Shown: positions 5,446-5,446 of the stretch, piece by piece
How the letters are laid out: each line of letters starts with the position of its first letter
Position numbering within the stretch: position 1 is the stretch's first letter
Source: DASPXY01 sp038227745
GTDB lineage: Bacteria > Planctomycetota > Planctomycetia > Gemmatales > Gemmataceae
Assembly: GCA_038227745.1 (NCBI GenBank)
Contig: JBBRPS010000693.1
Coordinates: 1-5,446, forward strand
Reading direction: 5' to 3'
DNA length: 5,446 bases
Notes under the pieces: model-generated
What the model saw: only the letters and a program-made list of their open reading frames with translations
Told to the model about the DNA's origin: nothing
Database searches by the model: none
Program-made: the position numbers and the translations under genes

Positions 5446-5446
5446 C
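5420..5446 (+). repeat. Repeat arm overlapping the ATPase stop; probable left half of a terminator hairpin
   Basis: Bases 5420-5445 match the reverse complement of 40-65 at 25 of 26 positions and match 12-37 directly at 24 of 26. Both of those are arms of the hairpin at the other end of the window. The sequence encodes the last residues of the ATPase (REPPASA) and its TGA. By analogy, the matching arm and a terminator should follow just past the window edge. The match is seen; the missing half is inferred. Confidence 0.6.

Overview
The window is GC-rich DNA, roughly two-thirds G+C by eye, and most likely comes from a planctomycete, probably Gemmataceae or a close relative. The evidence is an H-X9-DG/DUF1559-type pseudopilin-like protein, whose N-terminus is the run beginning FTLIELLVV and whose H-X9-DG motif lies near its C-terminus. 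Next to it is a small lipoprotein of the kind that is abundant in planctomycetes. The taxonomic call is recognition from sequence, not a database result.

Layout. A long near-perfect hairpin at 12-65 lies just past the end of the leftmost gene. Four genes then read leftward (minus strand). In transcription order they are a GNAT acetyltransferase (2758-2258), a small multi-pass membrane protein broken by a one-base frameshift (2090-1579), a lipoprotein with a regulatory-like beta-sandwich fold (1561-1127) and the DUF1559 protein (1051-92). The last three are closely spaced (17 and 75 bases between genes) and probably form one transcription unit ending at the 12-65 hairpin. The GNAT gene is 167 bases upstream and may be separate. 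A divergent region of 245 bases (2759-3003) separates GNAT from the one rightward gene, an 813-residue P-type cation ATPase most like the CtpE group (3004-5445). It ends one base before the window does.

The leftward genes point to the cell envelope: a prepilin-type processed protein, a lipoprotein and a membrane protein. The ATPase is a cation pump with all catalytic motifs intact. GNAT and the ATPase have no evident link to the envelope cluster beyond position. I see no mobile-element gene, CRISPR array, tRNA or rRNA.

The non-coding DNA holds the most unusual signals. First, a 101-base inverted repeat (2888-2988) is built of two mirror-image hairpins, like a REP doublet or REPIN, and sits 15 bases before the ATPase start codon. 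Second, one 26-base repeat forms both arms of the 12-65 hairpin and also encodes the last residues and stop codon of the ATPase at the other end of the window. Third, codon choice inside the ATPase gene shifts strongly from C-ending to G-ending codons. No complete new defence or metabolic system is visible.
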